A stretch of DNA of 7,221 bases from Eubacteriales bacterium (GCA_029974855.1 JARKQO010000278.1:1-7221); one strand, 5' to 3'. Counted from the stretch's first letter, positions 1-6,373 are shown. A program made the numbers and translations. Notes: a model not told the origin generated them from the sequence alone.

Positions 1-30
1 ATTGCCATCAAGCGGGTATTGCGCAAAGCA

Positions 31-36
31 GGGAGG
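31..36 (+). promoter_or_regulatory. Ribosome binding site of pflB, fixes the ATG start
   Basis: GGGAGG lies six bases before the ATG at 43. The reading frame is open further upstream, with a possible TTG at 19, but no comparable Shine-Dalgarno sequence precedes that TTG, and the residues it would add do not look like a PFL N-terminus. The 42 bases before the gene are too short to show a promoter or the end of another gene. Confidence 0.85.
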
Positions 37-42
37 ATCAGC

Positions 43-2253
43 ATGTTTCAAGAGGGAAAGTGGGTATTCGATATCAACGTGCGGGACTTCATCGTCCGTA
101 ACTATACGCCCTACTCCGGGGACGAAGGCTTTCTGGCGCCCCCCACCCCCCGGACCCAGGCGCTGTGGGACAGGGTGAAGGCGCTGATGCAACAGGAGCG
201 GGAGGCCGGGGGCGTGCTGGACATTGACGAGAACACCGTCTCCAACGTCAACGCTCACGAGGCCGGGTACATCGACCGGGAGCTGGAGCTGATCGTGGGC
301 CTCCAGACCGACGCGCCCTTCAAGCGGGCCATCATGCCCTACGGGGGCATCCGCACGGTGGAAAAGTCTTTGGAGGCCTATGGCCGGAAGCTGCCGGAGA
401 ACATCGCGGAGATCTTTGAGCACCGCAAAACCCACAACGACGGCGTGTTTGACGTATATACCGACGAAATCCGGGCGGCCCGGTCCAGCGGCATCATCAC
501 CGGCCTGCCGGACGCCTACGGCAGGGGCCGCATCATCGGGGACTACCGCCGGGTGCCCTTGTACGGGGTGGATTTCCTGATCGCCAAGAAGGAGGAAGCC
601 AAGCGGGAGTTCACCTTCGCCGCCATGGACGAGGCGGTGATCCGCAACCGGGAGGAGATTTCCGAGCAGATTCGGACCCTGAAGGACCTGAAGGCCATGG
701 CCCTGCGCTACGGCTACGACATTTCCGCCCCGGCCAAGGACAGCAAGGAGGCCCTCCAGTGGCTATACTTCGCCTATTTGGCCGCCATCAAGGACCAGAA
801 CGGCGCGGCCATGAGCCTGGGCCGGGTGTCCACCTTCCTGGACGTGTACGCCCAGCGGGATTTGGAGGAAGGCCGCTACACCGAGGCGGAGCTTCAGGAG
901 CTCTTTGACCAGTTCATCATGAAGCTGCGGATGGTGCGCTTTTTGCGGACCCCGGCCTACGACGAGCTGTTCTCCGGGGACCCCACCTGGGTCACGGAAT
1001 CCCTGGCGGGCATGTGCGTGGACGGGCGGCACATGGTCACCAAGTCCACCTACCGGTTCTTGCACTCCCTCACCAACCTGGGCCCGGCCCCGGAGCCCAA
1101 CATGACGGTGCTGTGGAGCACCCGGCTGCCGGAGAACTTCAAGCGCTACTGCGCCCGCCTTTCCTGCGAAACATCCTCCATCCAGTATGAGAACGACGAC
1201 GTGATGGCCGAAAAGTTTGGGGACGACTACGGCATCGCCTGCTGCGTGTCCCCCATGCGCATCGGCAAGCAAATGCAGTTCTTCGGGGCCCGGGCCAATT
1301 TGGCCAAGGCGCTGCTGTACGCCATCAACGGCGGCAAGGACGAGATCAGCGGCAAGCAGGTGGCCCCGGCCTTCGCCCCCATCACCGACGAGGTGCTGGA
1401 CTACACCCAGGTCCGGGCCCGCTACGCCCAGGTCTGCGAATGGCTGGCGACCCTGTACGTGAACACCCTCAACACCATCCACTACATGCACGACAAGTAC
1501 TGCTACGAGAAGCTGCAAATGGCCCTCCACGACGAGGACATTCTGCGCACCATGGCCTGCGGCGTAGCCGGGCTTTCCGTGGTGGCGGACAGCCTGTCCG
1601 CCATCAAGTACGCCAAGGTGCGGCCCATCCGCAACCAGCAGGGCCTGGCGGTGGATTTTGAAATCGAGGGGGAATACCCCTGCTTTGGCAACGACGACCC
1701 CCGGGTGGACGAGCTGGCCCGGGACGTGGTGCGGAAGTTCATGACCCGGCTGCGCCGCCAGCGCACCTACCGGGACGCCAAGCCCACCATGTCCATCCTC
1801 ACCATCACCTCCAACGTGGTGTACGGCAAGAAAACCGGCTCCACCCCGGACGGCCGCAAAAAGGGCGAGCCCTTCGCCCCCGGGGCCAACCCCATGCATG
1901 GCCGGGATCTGCACGGCCCGGTGGCCTCCTTGGCCTCCGTGGCCTCCTTGCCCTTTGAGTACAGCGAGGACGGCATCTCCTACACCTTCTCCATCGTGCC
2001 GGGAGCTCTGGGCAAGACCCAGGAGCAGCGGCACGAGAATTTGGTGAGCCTGCTGGACGGCTTCTTCGGGGAGCAGGGGCACCACGTAAACGTGAACGTC
2101 ATCGACCGGGAGGTGCTGCTGGACGCCATGGACCACCCGGAGCTGTATCCCCAGCTCACCATCCGGGTGTCCGGCTACGCGGTGAACTTCATCAAGCTCA
2201 CCCGGGAGCAGCAGCAGGACGTGATCAACCGCACCTTCCACACCTTCCTGTAA
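43..2253 (+). CDS. pflB: Formate C-acetyltransferase (pyruvate formate-lyase)
   Basis: This cytoplasmic glycyl-radical enzyme converts pyruvate and CoA to acetyl-CoA and formate in anaerobic fermentation. The product is 736 aa, close to the usual length of about 740-760. The N-terminus carries the [20 protein letters not shown] block (residues 12-31) typical of true [15 protein letters not shown] block at 160-170 and Arg417 in GARANLAK correspond to the pyruvate-binding arginines of the E. coli enzyme. The catalytic cysteine pair is Cys400-Cys401 in IACCVSPM. The radical glycine is Gly711 in RVSGYAV, near the C-terminus as expected. The adjacent Cys-Cys pair and this motif separate it from glycerol dehydratase, choline TMA-lyase and other glycyl-radical relatives, although a 2-ketobutyrate-preferring (TdcE-like) enzyme cannot be excluded. 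No frameshift or missing key residue is seen. The activase gene follows 15 bases after the stop, so the two are probably cotranscribed; any promoter lies outside the window. Confidence 0.97.
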   Translation: MFQEGKWVFDINVRDFIVRNYTPYSGDEGFLAPPTPRTQALWDRVKALMQQEREAGGVLDIDENTVSNVNAHEAGYIDRELELIVGLQTDAPFKRAIMPYGGIRTVEKSLEAYGRKLPENIAEIFEHRKTHNDGVFDVYTDEIRAARSSGIITGLPDAYGRGRIIGDYRRVPLYGVDFLIAKKEEAKREFTFAAMDEAVIRNREEISEQIRTLKDLKAMALRYGYDISAPAKDSKEALQWLYFAYLAAIKDQNGAAMSLGRVSTFLDVYAQRDLEEGRYTEAELQELFDQFIMKLRMVRFLRTPAYDELFSGDPTWVTESLAGMCVDGRHMVTKSTYRFLHSLTNLGPAPEPNMTVLWSTRLPENFKRYCARLSCETSSIQYENDDVMAEKFGDDYGIACCVSPMRIGKQMQFFGARANLAKALLYAINGGKDEISGKQVAPAFAPITDEVLDYTQVRARYAQVCEWLATLYVNTLNTIHYMHDKYCYEKLQMALHDEDILRTMACGVAGLSVVADSLSAIKYAKVRPIRNQQGLAVDFEIEGEYPCFGNDDPRVDELARDVVRKFMTRLRRQRTYRDAKPTMSILTITSNVVYGKKTGSTPDGRKKGEPFAPGANPMHGRDLHGPVASLASVASLPFEYSEDGISYTFSIVPGALGKTQEQRHENLVSLLDGFFGEQGHHVNVNVIDREVLLDAMDHPELYPQLTIRVSGYAVNFIKLTREQQQDVINRTFHTFL

Positions 2254-2261
2254 GAGGGGGA
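2254..2261 (+). promoter_or_regulatory. Ribosome binding site supporting the TTG start of pflA
   Basis: GAGGGGGA directly follows the pflB stop codon and lies seven bases before the TTG at 2269. No in-frame ATG occurs before the conserved glycine-rich and cysteine motifs. The next possible start, GTG at 2302, has no purine-rich site at proper distance. TTG is therefore the best-supported start. Confidence 0.7.
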
Positions 2262-2268
2262 CCGCGCC

Positions 2269-3021
2269 TTGACCCAGCTGGATACCGCCGCTTTGCGCCA
2301 GGTGACGGGCAACATCCACCACACCGAGAGCTTTGGGGCGGTGGATGGCCCGGGCCTGCGCTTTGTGCTGTTTTTGCGGGGCTGCCCCCTGCGCTGTTTG
2401 TATTGCCACAACCCGGACGCGCTGGCCTTTGCCGGCGGCACCTCCTGGACCGCCGGGGAGGCTTTGGACCATATCCTGCGCTACAAAAGCTTTCTGAAAA
2501 ACGGCGGCGTCACCTTCTCGGGAGGGGAGCCTCTGGCCCAGCCGGGCTTTGTGGCGGCCCTGTCCTCGCTGCTGCGGGAAAAGGGCGTCCACGTAGCCAT
2601 CGACACCTCCGGCTGCCAGCCTTTGGACTCCGCCCGCCAGGCCATTGACCAGGCGGACTTGCTGCTGCTGGACATCAAGGCGGCGGACCCGGAGCTCTGC
2701 CGCCGCCTCACCGGTATGGACAACGCCAACGCCCTCCGCACCTTGGACTACTGCGAGAGCATTGGCAAGCCCGTATGGGTGCGCCATGTGCTGCTGAAGG
2801 GCTACACCTTGGAGCGGGACCAGTGGGAGCAGCTGGCGGCGCTGCTGAAGCCCTACCGCTGCATCCAGCGCCTGGAGTTGCTGCCCTTCCACAAGCTGGG
2901 GGAGCCCAAATGGGAGCAGGCGCGCATGACCTACCAACTCAAAGATACCCCAGCCACCACCCGGGAGGAGCTGGAGGAGGCCAAGGCCTATTTTGTAAGC
3001 CAGGGGTTTCAGGTGCAGTAA
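2269..3021 (+). CDS. pflA: Pyruvate formate-lyase-activating enzyme (radical SAM)
   Basis: This enzyme uses S-adenosylmethionine and a [4Fe-4S] cluster to abstract hydrogen from the radical glycine of PFL, switching it on under anaerobic conditions. The product is 250 aa, against 246 for E. coli PflA. The cluster motif is Cys39-x3-Cys43-x2-Cys46 in RGCPLRCLYCHNPD. It is preceded by the GAVDGPGLRFVLFL block (23-36) and followed by FSGGEPL (83-89), the SAM-binding GGE region. LLLLDIKAAD (131-140) and ELLPFHKLGEPKWE (203-216) match PflA proper. No extra 8Fe ferredoxin-like insert is present, unlike the activases of several other glycyl-radical enzymes. The order pflB-pflA with a 15-base gap is standard. 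The TTG start would lower translation relative to pflB, which suits an enzyme needed in small amounts; that is inference. No clear terminator follows. Confidence 0.96.
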   Translation: MTQLDTAALRQVTGNIHHTESFGAVDGPGLRFVLFLRGCPLRCLYCHNPDALAFAGGTSWTAGEALDHILRYKSFLKNGGVTFSGGEPLAQPGFVAALSSLLREKGVHVAIDTSGCQPLDSARQAIDQADLLLLDIKAADPELCRRLTGMDNANALRTLDYCESIGKPVWVRHVLLKGYTLERDQWEQLAALLKPYRCIQRLELLPFHKLGEPKWEQARMTYQLKDTPATTREELEEAKAYFVSQGFQVQ

Positions 3022-3076
3022 GGGGGGCGCTGCCGCTGCCCCGCCGCCCTCGCAATTTCTGGGGGAAAACACCGCC

Positions 3077-3106
3077 TTGCCTCCCTTTGGACGGATATGG
3101 TACCAT
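3077..3106 (+). promoter_or_regulatory. Possible weak sigma70-type promoter before the yhcH-like gene
   Basis: TTGCCT (3077-3082) and TACCAT (3101-3106) are separated by 18 bases. They match three and four positions of the -35 and -10 consensus. The region is the least GC-rich part of the 143-base gap between pflA and the next gene. The match is modest and chance cannot be excluded; read-through from pflBA is the alternative. Confidence 0.3.
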
Positions 3107-3107
3107 A
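3096..3107 (+). promoter_or_regulatory. 12-bp perfect palindrome, candidate operator
   Basis: TATGGTACCATA is a perfect inverted repeat that overlaps the proposed -10 element. The TGGT and ACCA half-sites resemble those bound by several GntR-family repressors of sugar-acid genes, although those usually have two or three bases between the halves. A GntR regulator is encoded about 2.5 kb downstream. Position and symmetry suggest a repressor site; the identity of the binder is inference. Confidence 0.35.
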
Positions 3108-3120
3108 GCGGCAGCAGGGA

Positions 3121-3149
3121 CCGCCCGGGGCTCAACCGCCCCGGGGCGG
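3121..3149 (+). repeat. GC-rich inverted repeat in the yhcH leader
   Basis: Bases 3121-3130 pair with 3139-3149 over ten G-C pairs with one bulged G (3146), leaving an eight-base loop. Bases 3136-3149 are also a 14-bp perfect palindrome, so two overlapping symmetries exist. The structure ends two bases before the purine-rich stretch that holds the Shine-Dalgarno site AAGGAGG (3152-3158). It lacks a following T-tract, so it is not a standard intrinsic terminator. It could modulate translation or stabilise the mRNA; this is untested. Confidence 0.45.
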
Positions 3150-3164
3150 AGAAGGAGGCAAAAA

Positions 3165-3626
3165 ATGGAATGGGATAACCTGGAGCACGCAATACTGCGC
3201 AAGGCCCTGGCGCGCCGGGTGGACGCGGCCCTGGAGAGGGCCGCGGCCTTGGATGTGGGGGCCATGGTCCCGGGGGAGCGGGTCCACTGGGAGGACGGCA
3301 GCTTTTGCTTTGTGCAGCGCTACCTGCCGGAGCCCGGGGCCCAAAAGCGGTTTGAGGCCCACCGCAGGTATGCGGACCTCCAGTGGGTGGTGAACGGCCG
3401 GGAGCGGATTTTGTGCGCGCCCCTGGAGGGGATGGAGCCGGAGGGACCCTTTGACGGGGAACAGGATATCGGCTTTTACACGGGCCCCAGCCGCACCATG
3501 GACATGGTGCTGGGCCCCGGGGACTACCTGGTGCTGGCCCCATGGGACGCCCACATGCCTTCCCTGGCGGCGGGCGGGGACCCGGAGCCTGTGGAAAAGG
3601 TGATATGGAAGATTCCCATGGAGTGA
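3165..3626 (+). CDS. YhcH/YjgK/YiaL family protein (DUF386, cupin-like)
   Basis: The product is 153 aa, the usual length for this family of small beta-sandwich proteins found with sialic acid, diketogulonate and other sugar-acid genes. Their exact role is poorly established; a metal-dependent role in handling a sugar acid or its anomer has been proposed. Visible family marks are FEAHRRYADLQ (63-73), which holds likely metal ligands Glu64 and His66, DIGFYTG (101-107), the DYLVLAPWDAHMP stretch (120-132) with His130, and the C-terminal EKVIWKIP. The ATG at 3165 is set by AAGGAGG six bases upstream. An upstream extension of the frame is open but lacks family similarity. The gene stands alone between pflBA and the aldolase operon, with a palindrome and hairpin before it and a terminator after it. 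E. coli yhcH sits with nanA, and yiaL with the YiaMNO TRAP transporter, so its presence near an aldolase and a TRAP gene here fits. Confidence 0.88.
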   Translation: MEWDNLEHAILRKALARRVDAALERAAALDVGAMVPGERVHWEDGSFCFVQRYLPEPGAQKRFEAHRRYADLQWVVNGRERILCAPLEGMEPEGPFDGEQDIGFYTGPSRTMDMVLGPGDYLVLAPWDAHMPSLAAGGDPEPVEKVIWKIPME

Positions 3627-3633
3627 GGGGAAC

Positions 3634-3669
3634 TCTCCTGTGAAATCTCCTGTGAACTCTCCAGTGAAT
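3634..3669 (+). repeat. Three tandem 12-bp repeats
   Basis: Three head-to-tail copies read TCTCCTGTGAAA, TCTCCTGTGAAC and TCTCCAGTGAAT. They begin eight bases after the stop codon of the yhcH-like gene and end 15 bases before the terminator stem. The copies differ only at the last base and at position 6 of the third. No coding role is apparent. They could be a small replication-slippage repeat or an array of protein-binding sites. Confidence 0.8.
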
Positions 3670-3684
3670 AGGAAACAGCCTGTT

Positions 3685-3735
3685 GGAGGGGCCCTCCCGC
3701 GCCGGCGCATACCGGCCCGGGAGGGCCCCTTCTGT
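3685..3735 (+). terminator. Likely intrinsic terminator after the yhcH-like gene
   Basis: A very stable inverted repeat pairs 3687-3705 with 3712-3730, with one C-C mismatch (3700/3717) and a six-base loop CGCATA. A G-T wobble and a G-C pair can extend the base to 3685/3732. The stem is almost entirely G-C. The downstream tract is only TTCTGT, so the U-run is weak, and termination may be partial or may need a factor. Its place between the yhcH-like gene and the next promoter supports a transcription boundary. Confidence 0.75.
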
Positions 3736-3833
3736 CGTACAGATATTTTGGCAAAAACGCGGCCCGCCCTATCCCTCCATGCCGTATCTGGTTGATATAG
3801 CACCAAAATTCATAAAAAATAGAAAAAATTAGA
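3736..3833 (+). other. AT-rich noncoding stretch ahead of the operon promoter
   Basis: This is the non-coding part between the terminator and the promoter, within a gap of 308 bases between genes. Base composition shifts from GC-rich to clearly AT-rich after about 3780, including A-runs at 3814-3819 and 3823-3828 just upstream of the -35 box, where an UP-element-like or curved segment would lie. ATTTTGG (3745-3751) and CCAAAAT (3803-3809) form a distant inverted pair. I see no convincing gene or RNA here. Confidence 0.4.
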
Positions 3834-3856
3834 CAGGGATATCTTGACATCCCCTG
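3834..3856 (+). promoter_or_regulatory. Dyad enclosing the -35 box, candidate operator
   Basis: CAGGGAT (3834-3840) faces ATCCCCTG (3849-3856), complementary apart from one extra C, with eight bases between. The TTGACA box lies inside the dyad, so a protein bound here would compete with RNA polymerase. The perfectly paired core is only GGGAT/ATCCC, so chance is possible. Confidence 0.3.
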
Positions 3857-3872
3857 CCCCCGATGCTACAAT
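3844..3872 (+). promoter_or_regulatory. Strong sigma70-type promoter of the aldolase-GntR-TRAP operon
   Basis: A perfect TTGACA (3844-3849) is followed after 17 bases by TACAAT (3867-3872), one mismatch from the -10 consensus. TG at 3864-3865, one base before the hexamer, gives an extended -10. Transcription would start near 3879, leaving a leader of about 55 bases to the ATG at 3935. A promoter this good next to a local repressor gene suggests control mainly by repression. Confidence 0.85.
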
Positions 3873-3892
3873 TGTACTACAGCTTAGGCTAA
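3873..3892 (+). promoter_or_regulatory. Two adjacent small dyads at the transcription start, candidate GntR operator
   Basis: TGTA-C-TACA (3873-3881) and TTAG-G-CTAA (3884-3892) are odd-centred palindromes whose centres (3877 and 3888) are 11 bases apart, about one helical turn. They lie immediately downstream of the -10 box and cover the expected start point, the usual place for a repressor operator. The TGTnnnACA pattern is compatible with FCD-type GntR sites. Autoregulation by the GntR gene of this operon is the natural guess, not shown. Confidence 0.4.
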
Positions 3893-3934
3893 ACCAATGG
3901 AAATGAAATAGCAAATGGCCGAGGAGGCAAAACC

Positions 3935-4852
3935 ATGAATACCTATCCAGGCGGCGTATGGCCGGTGATGCTAACCCCCTTTACCCGGGAGGGAAGCATA
4001 GACGAGCAGGGGCTTCGGGCTTTGGTGGACTGGTACATTGACCACGGGGTGGACGGCCTGTTCGCCTCCTGCCAATCCAGCGAAATCTACCGGATGAGCC
4101 TTGCGGAGCGGACAGCCATCGCGGAAATCACGCTGTCCCAGGCCGCCGGGCGGGTGCCGGTGGTGGCCAGCGGCCACATCTCCGATGATTTTGACGAGCA
4201 GCTCCGGGAGCTGGAGGCCATGGCCGCCACAGGGGTGGAGGCGGTGATTCTGATCACCAACCACCTGGCAAAGCCCCAGGAATCCGACCAGGTGTGGATG
4301 GCCAACATGGAGCGGCTGATCTCCAGGCTGGACGGGGCCGTGCGCCTGGGGGCCTACGAGTGCCCCAGCCCCTACAAGCGGCTGATGTCCCCGGAGATGG
4401 CTGGGTTTGTGGCCCGTACCGGGCGCTTTTACTTCCTGAAGGATACCTGCTGCGACGCGGCGGCCATCCGGGCCAAGCTGGCGGCTATCGAGGGCACCAA
4501 CCTGAAGCTGTACAACGCCAATTCCACCACGGTGCTCCAGGCCATGCTGGACGGGGCCCCGGGGTTCTCGGGGATCATGGCCAACTTCCACCCGGAGCTG
4601 TACGTGTGGCTCACCCGGAACATCCATCACCCCAAGGCCCAGCGGGTCCAGGACCTGCTGACCTTGGCCTCCTTGATCGAGCGGCAGCTGTACCCCGTCA
4701 ACGCCAAGTACCACCTGATGGAGATCGAGAAGCTGCCCATCACCACCTTCTGCCGGGTCCAGGATGACGGGCTGATGACGGAAACCTTCAAGACCGAGGT
4801 GCGCATGATGGACCGGGCCATGAACGCGCTGTACGAGGAAGTGAGCCCATGA
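3935..4852 (+). CDS. DapA/NanA-superfamily class I aldolase (dihydrodipicolinate synthase family)
   Basis: The product is 305 aa, a typical length for this TIM-barrel family, whose members form a Schiff base with pyruvate or another 2-keto acid and make or break a C-C bond. The N-terminal VWPVMLTPFTREGSID block (8-23) is characteristic. The Schiff-base lysine is Lys169 in FYFLKDTC, and the catalytic tyrosine is probably Tyr141 in GAYECPSPYKRL. The usual GTTGE-type keto-acid loop is replaced by CQSSE (46-50), and the tyrosine motif differs from the common YNxP. This argues against housekeeping DapA and typical sialic acid lyase, so the substrate is unknown; a 2-keto-3-deoxy sugar acid is my guess. 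GAGGAGG (3921-3927) lies seven bases before the ATG. It is the first gene of the operon. Its last four bases (ATGA) overlap the next aldolase, indicating translational coupling. Confidence 0.88.
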   Translation: MNTYPGGVWPVMLTPFTREGSIDEQGLRALVDWYIDHGVDGLFASCQSSEIYRMSLAERTAIAEITLSQAAGRVPVVASGHISDDFDEQLRELEAMAATGVEAVILITNHLAKPQESDQVWMANMERLISRLDGAVRLGAYECPSPYKRLMSPEMAGFVARTGRFYFLKDTCCDAAAIRAKLAAIEGTNLKLYNANSTTVLQAMLDGAPGFSGIMANFHPELYVWLTRNIHHPKAQRVQDLLTLASLIERQLYPVNAKYHLMEIEKLPITTFCRVQDDGLMTETFKTEVRMMDRAMNALYEEVSP

Positions 4853-5643
4853 CCAAGGCGGAGCGGCTGCGGCAAAAGATGGCCCATGGACAGCTGGTCA
4901 CCGGCGGCCACGTGTTTTCCGGGGACCCGCAGCTTGCGGAGCTGATGGGCCGCTACGGATACGACTTTGTCTGGATCGACGGGGAGCACTCCGCTTTGGA
5001 TTTGCGGACTGTGCTGGGCCATGTTATGGGCTGCGCCTCGGGGGACACCGCCGCCTTTGTGCGGGTGCCCTGGAACGACCCGGTGCGGATCAAGCAGGTG
5101 CTGGAGATGGGGCCCGACGGCCTCATTGTCCCCTTTGTGTGCAGCGCCCGGGAGGCGGCCCAGGCCGTGGCGGCCTGCCGCTATCCCCCGGCGGGCGTCC
5201 GGGGCTTCGGCCCCAGGCGGGCGGGGGGCTACGGGGCCGTGCCCCGGCGGGAGTATTTGGAGGGCGTGGACCAAAGCATTTTGAAGATCATGCAGATCGA
5301 GCACAGGGACGGGGTCAACAGCCTGCCGGAGATTCTGGCGGTACCCGGGGTGGATATGATCGTCATCGGCCCCAACGACCTGTCCGCCAGCTACGGCCAC
5401 CTGGAGGATATCGCCCATGCGGAGATGATGCCGGTGTATGACTATATTGTGAATGCCTGCCGGGAGGCGGGCATCCCCTGCGGGGCCTCCATCGGGGCCC
5501 AGTGCCCCGATACCATCTCCCAGTGGCTAAACCGGGGCCTCCAATTCTTGGCCTGCGGGGACGATTTTGGCTTTGTGGCGGAGGGGGCCCAACGGACCCT
5601 GGCGCGCCTCAGGGCGGAAGGAGGGAAAGCCGGTGAGCAATAA
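4849..5643 (+). CDS. HpcH/HpaI-family class II aldolase
   Basis: The product is 264 aa, similar to the HpcH, GarL and RhmA/YfaU aldolases, which use a divalent metal to cleave 2-keto-4-hydroxy acids into pyruvate and an aldehyde. The order of conserved features is complete: DFVWIDGEHS (39-48) with the catalytic base His47, FVRVPWND (70-77) with Arg72 for the keto-acid carboxylate, GVRGFGPRRAGGY (116-128), then metal ligands Glu151 in QIEHRDG and Asp177 in VIGPNDLSASYG. These make an active enzyme likely. Choosing between 2-keto-3-deoxyglucarate, 2-keto-3-deoxyrhamnonate and hydroxy-heptenedioate as substrate is not possible from sequence alone. The start ATG overlaps the stop of the class I aldolase gene by four bases, and the 3' end overlaps the regulator gene by 11 bases. 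The genes are thus very probably cotranscribed and their levels linked. Confidence 0.9.
   Translation: MTKAERLRQKMAHGQLVTGGHVFSGDPQLAELMGRYGYDFVWIDGEHSALDLRTVLGHVMGCASGDTAAFVRVPWNDPVRIKQVLEMGPDGLIVPFVCSAREAAQAVAACRYPPAGVRGFGPRRAGGYGAVPRREYLEGVDQSILKIMQIEHRDGVNSLPEILAVPGVDMIVIGPNDLSASYGHLEDIAHAEMMPVYDYIVNACREAGIPCGASIGAQCPDTISQWLNRGLQFLACGDDFGFVAEGAQRTLARLRAEGGKAGEQ
5618..5625 (+). promoter_or_regulatory. Ribosome binding site fixing the GTG start of the GntR gene
   Basis: AAGGAGGG lies inside the end of the aldolase gene, seven bases before the GTG at 5633. The frame is open further upstream with an earlier ATG at 5567, but that start has no comparable site and would add 22 residues with no resemblance to GntR N-termini. 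Confidence 0.8.
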
Positions 5644-6373
5644 CGAGGGCAGCGGGCGCAACCTGTACGAGGAAATCGCGGACCAGCTGGAGCGGGAGAT
5701 CATCTCCCTGTACGCCGTGGGGGAGCGCCTGCCCTCGGAGCAGCATTTGGCGGAGCGCTTCGCCGTGAGCCGCACCATCATGCGGGAGGCCATGAAGCTG
5801 CTGAAGGAGCGGGGCCTGGTAGATTCCCGCATCGGCTCCGGGGCGTACATCACCCACCCGGAGGCCCAGCACGTTTCCGACATGCTCACCCGGATCATCA
5901 AGCTCCAGGGCATCTCCTTCCACGACATCTACGATTTCCGCTCCATCATCGAGATCGCGGCCATCCGCCGGGCTGTGGAAAGCGTTACCGACCAGGAGCT
6001 GGCGGAGATGGAGAAGCTGCTGCTGCTGCTGAGGGACCGGTCTTTGACCATCGAGGCCCGGCGGGTGGCGGACTTTCAGTTCCACCTGGCCATCGCCAAG
6101 GCCTCCCGCAACCCGCTGCTGGTGCTGATGGTGGAAACCTTGGGCAATGTGTTCCGGGAGGCCATGACCGCCGGCATTCTGGTCAAGGGGGGCATCGACG
6201 ACGCCATCATGCGGCACCAGCGGCTCATGGACGCCCTCCAGGCCCGGGACGGGGAACGGGCCGCCTACATGATGTACGGGCATTTGTACCACTCGGAAAA
6301 GAACATGGAGACCTATCTGCAAAAGGGCGCGGAAAGCACCGAAGAAAGCGCCGGGGAAGGCACAAAAAACTGA
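5633..6373 (+). CDS. GntR-family transcriptional regulator, FCD (FadR) subfamily
   Basis: The product is 246 aa, typical for FadR-type regulators, which bind operators as dimers and respond to carboxylic acids. Residues 11-75 form the winged helix: LYEEIADQLEREI, then RLPSEQHLAERFAVSRTIMR (32-51) carrying the recognition helix, and the wing GLVDSRIGSGAYI. The rest is an all-helical FCD effector domain; Asp147, His151, His195 and His217 sit where this subfamily holds a metal ion, as in VADFQFHLA, MRHQRLMDAL and MYGHLYH. It starts at GTG and overlaps the aldolase gene by 11 bases. It probably represses the operon promoter at 3844-3872, with release by the transported acid or a pathway intermediate; that is inference from context. 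The C-terminal tail after residue 230 is Glu/Ser/Gly-rich and probably disordered. Confidence 0.93.
   Translation: MSNNEGSGRNLYEEIADQLEREIISLYAVGERLPSEQHLAERFAVSRTIMREAMKLLKERGLVDSRIGSGAYITHPEAQHVSDMLTRIIKLQGISFHDIYDFRSIIEIAAIRRAVESVTDQELAEMEKLLLLLRDRSLTIEARRVADFQFHLAIAKASRNPLLVLMVETLGNVFREAMTAGILVKGGIDDAIMRHQRLMDALQARDGERAAYMMYGHLYHSEKNMETYLQKGAESTEESAGEGTKN

Noticed and set aside
1921..1947. Three 9-bp direct repeats (NTGGCCTCC) inside pflB
   Set aside because: They encode VASLASVAS, a stretch that resembles the usual Ala/Ser-rich sequence of PFL at this place. Repeated codon choice in GC-rich DNA explains it.
3022..3050. Possible terminator right after pflA (GGGGC / GCCCC stem)
   Set aside because: The stem is only five base pairs with a nine-base loop and has no following T-run, so I could not support it as a terminator.
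2775..3164. N-terminal extension of the yhcH-like frame through pflA
   Set aside because: The extension overlaps most of the 3' part of pflA in another frame, crosses the leader hairpin and has no family similarity. The ATG at 3165 has an ideal ribosome binding site and yields the family's normal length.
763..3543. A 926-residue open frame on the minus strand across pflB, pflA and the yhcH-like gene
   Set aside because: It is antisense to three clearly recognisable genes, is low-complexity (Gly, Pro, Val, Gln, His rich) as expected from the complement of GC-rich codons, and shows no domain.
3745..3809. ATTTTGG and CCAAAAT as a stem-loop
   Set aside because: Only seven A-T-rich pairs with a loop of about 50 bases; unlikely to be a stable structure.
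3935..4852. Assignment as sialic acid lyase NanA or housekeeping DapA
   Set aside because: The superfamily and catalytic lysine fit, but the GTTGE-like and YNxP motifs of those enzymes are replaced, and no ManNAc kinase, epimerase or lysine-pathway gene is nearby.
3971..6322. Further long minus-strand frames opposite the aldolase and GntR genes
   Set aside because: They have the same shadow composition, no recognisable motif, and lie opposite genes with complete catalytic motifs and good ribosome binding sites.
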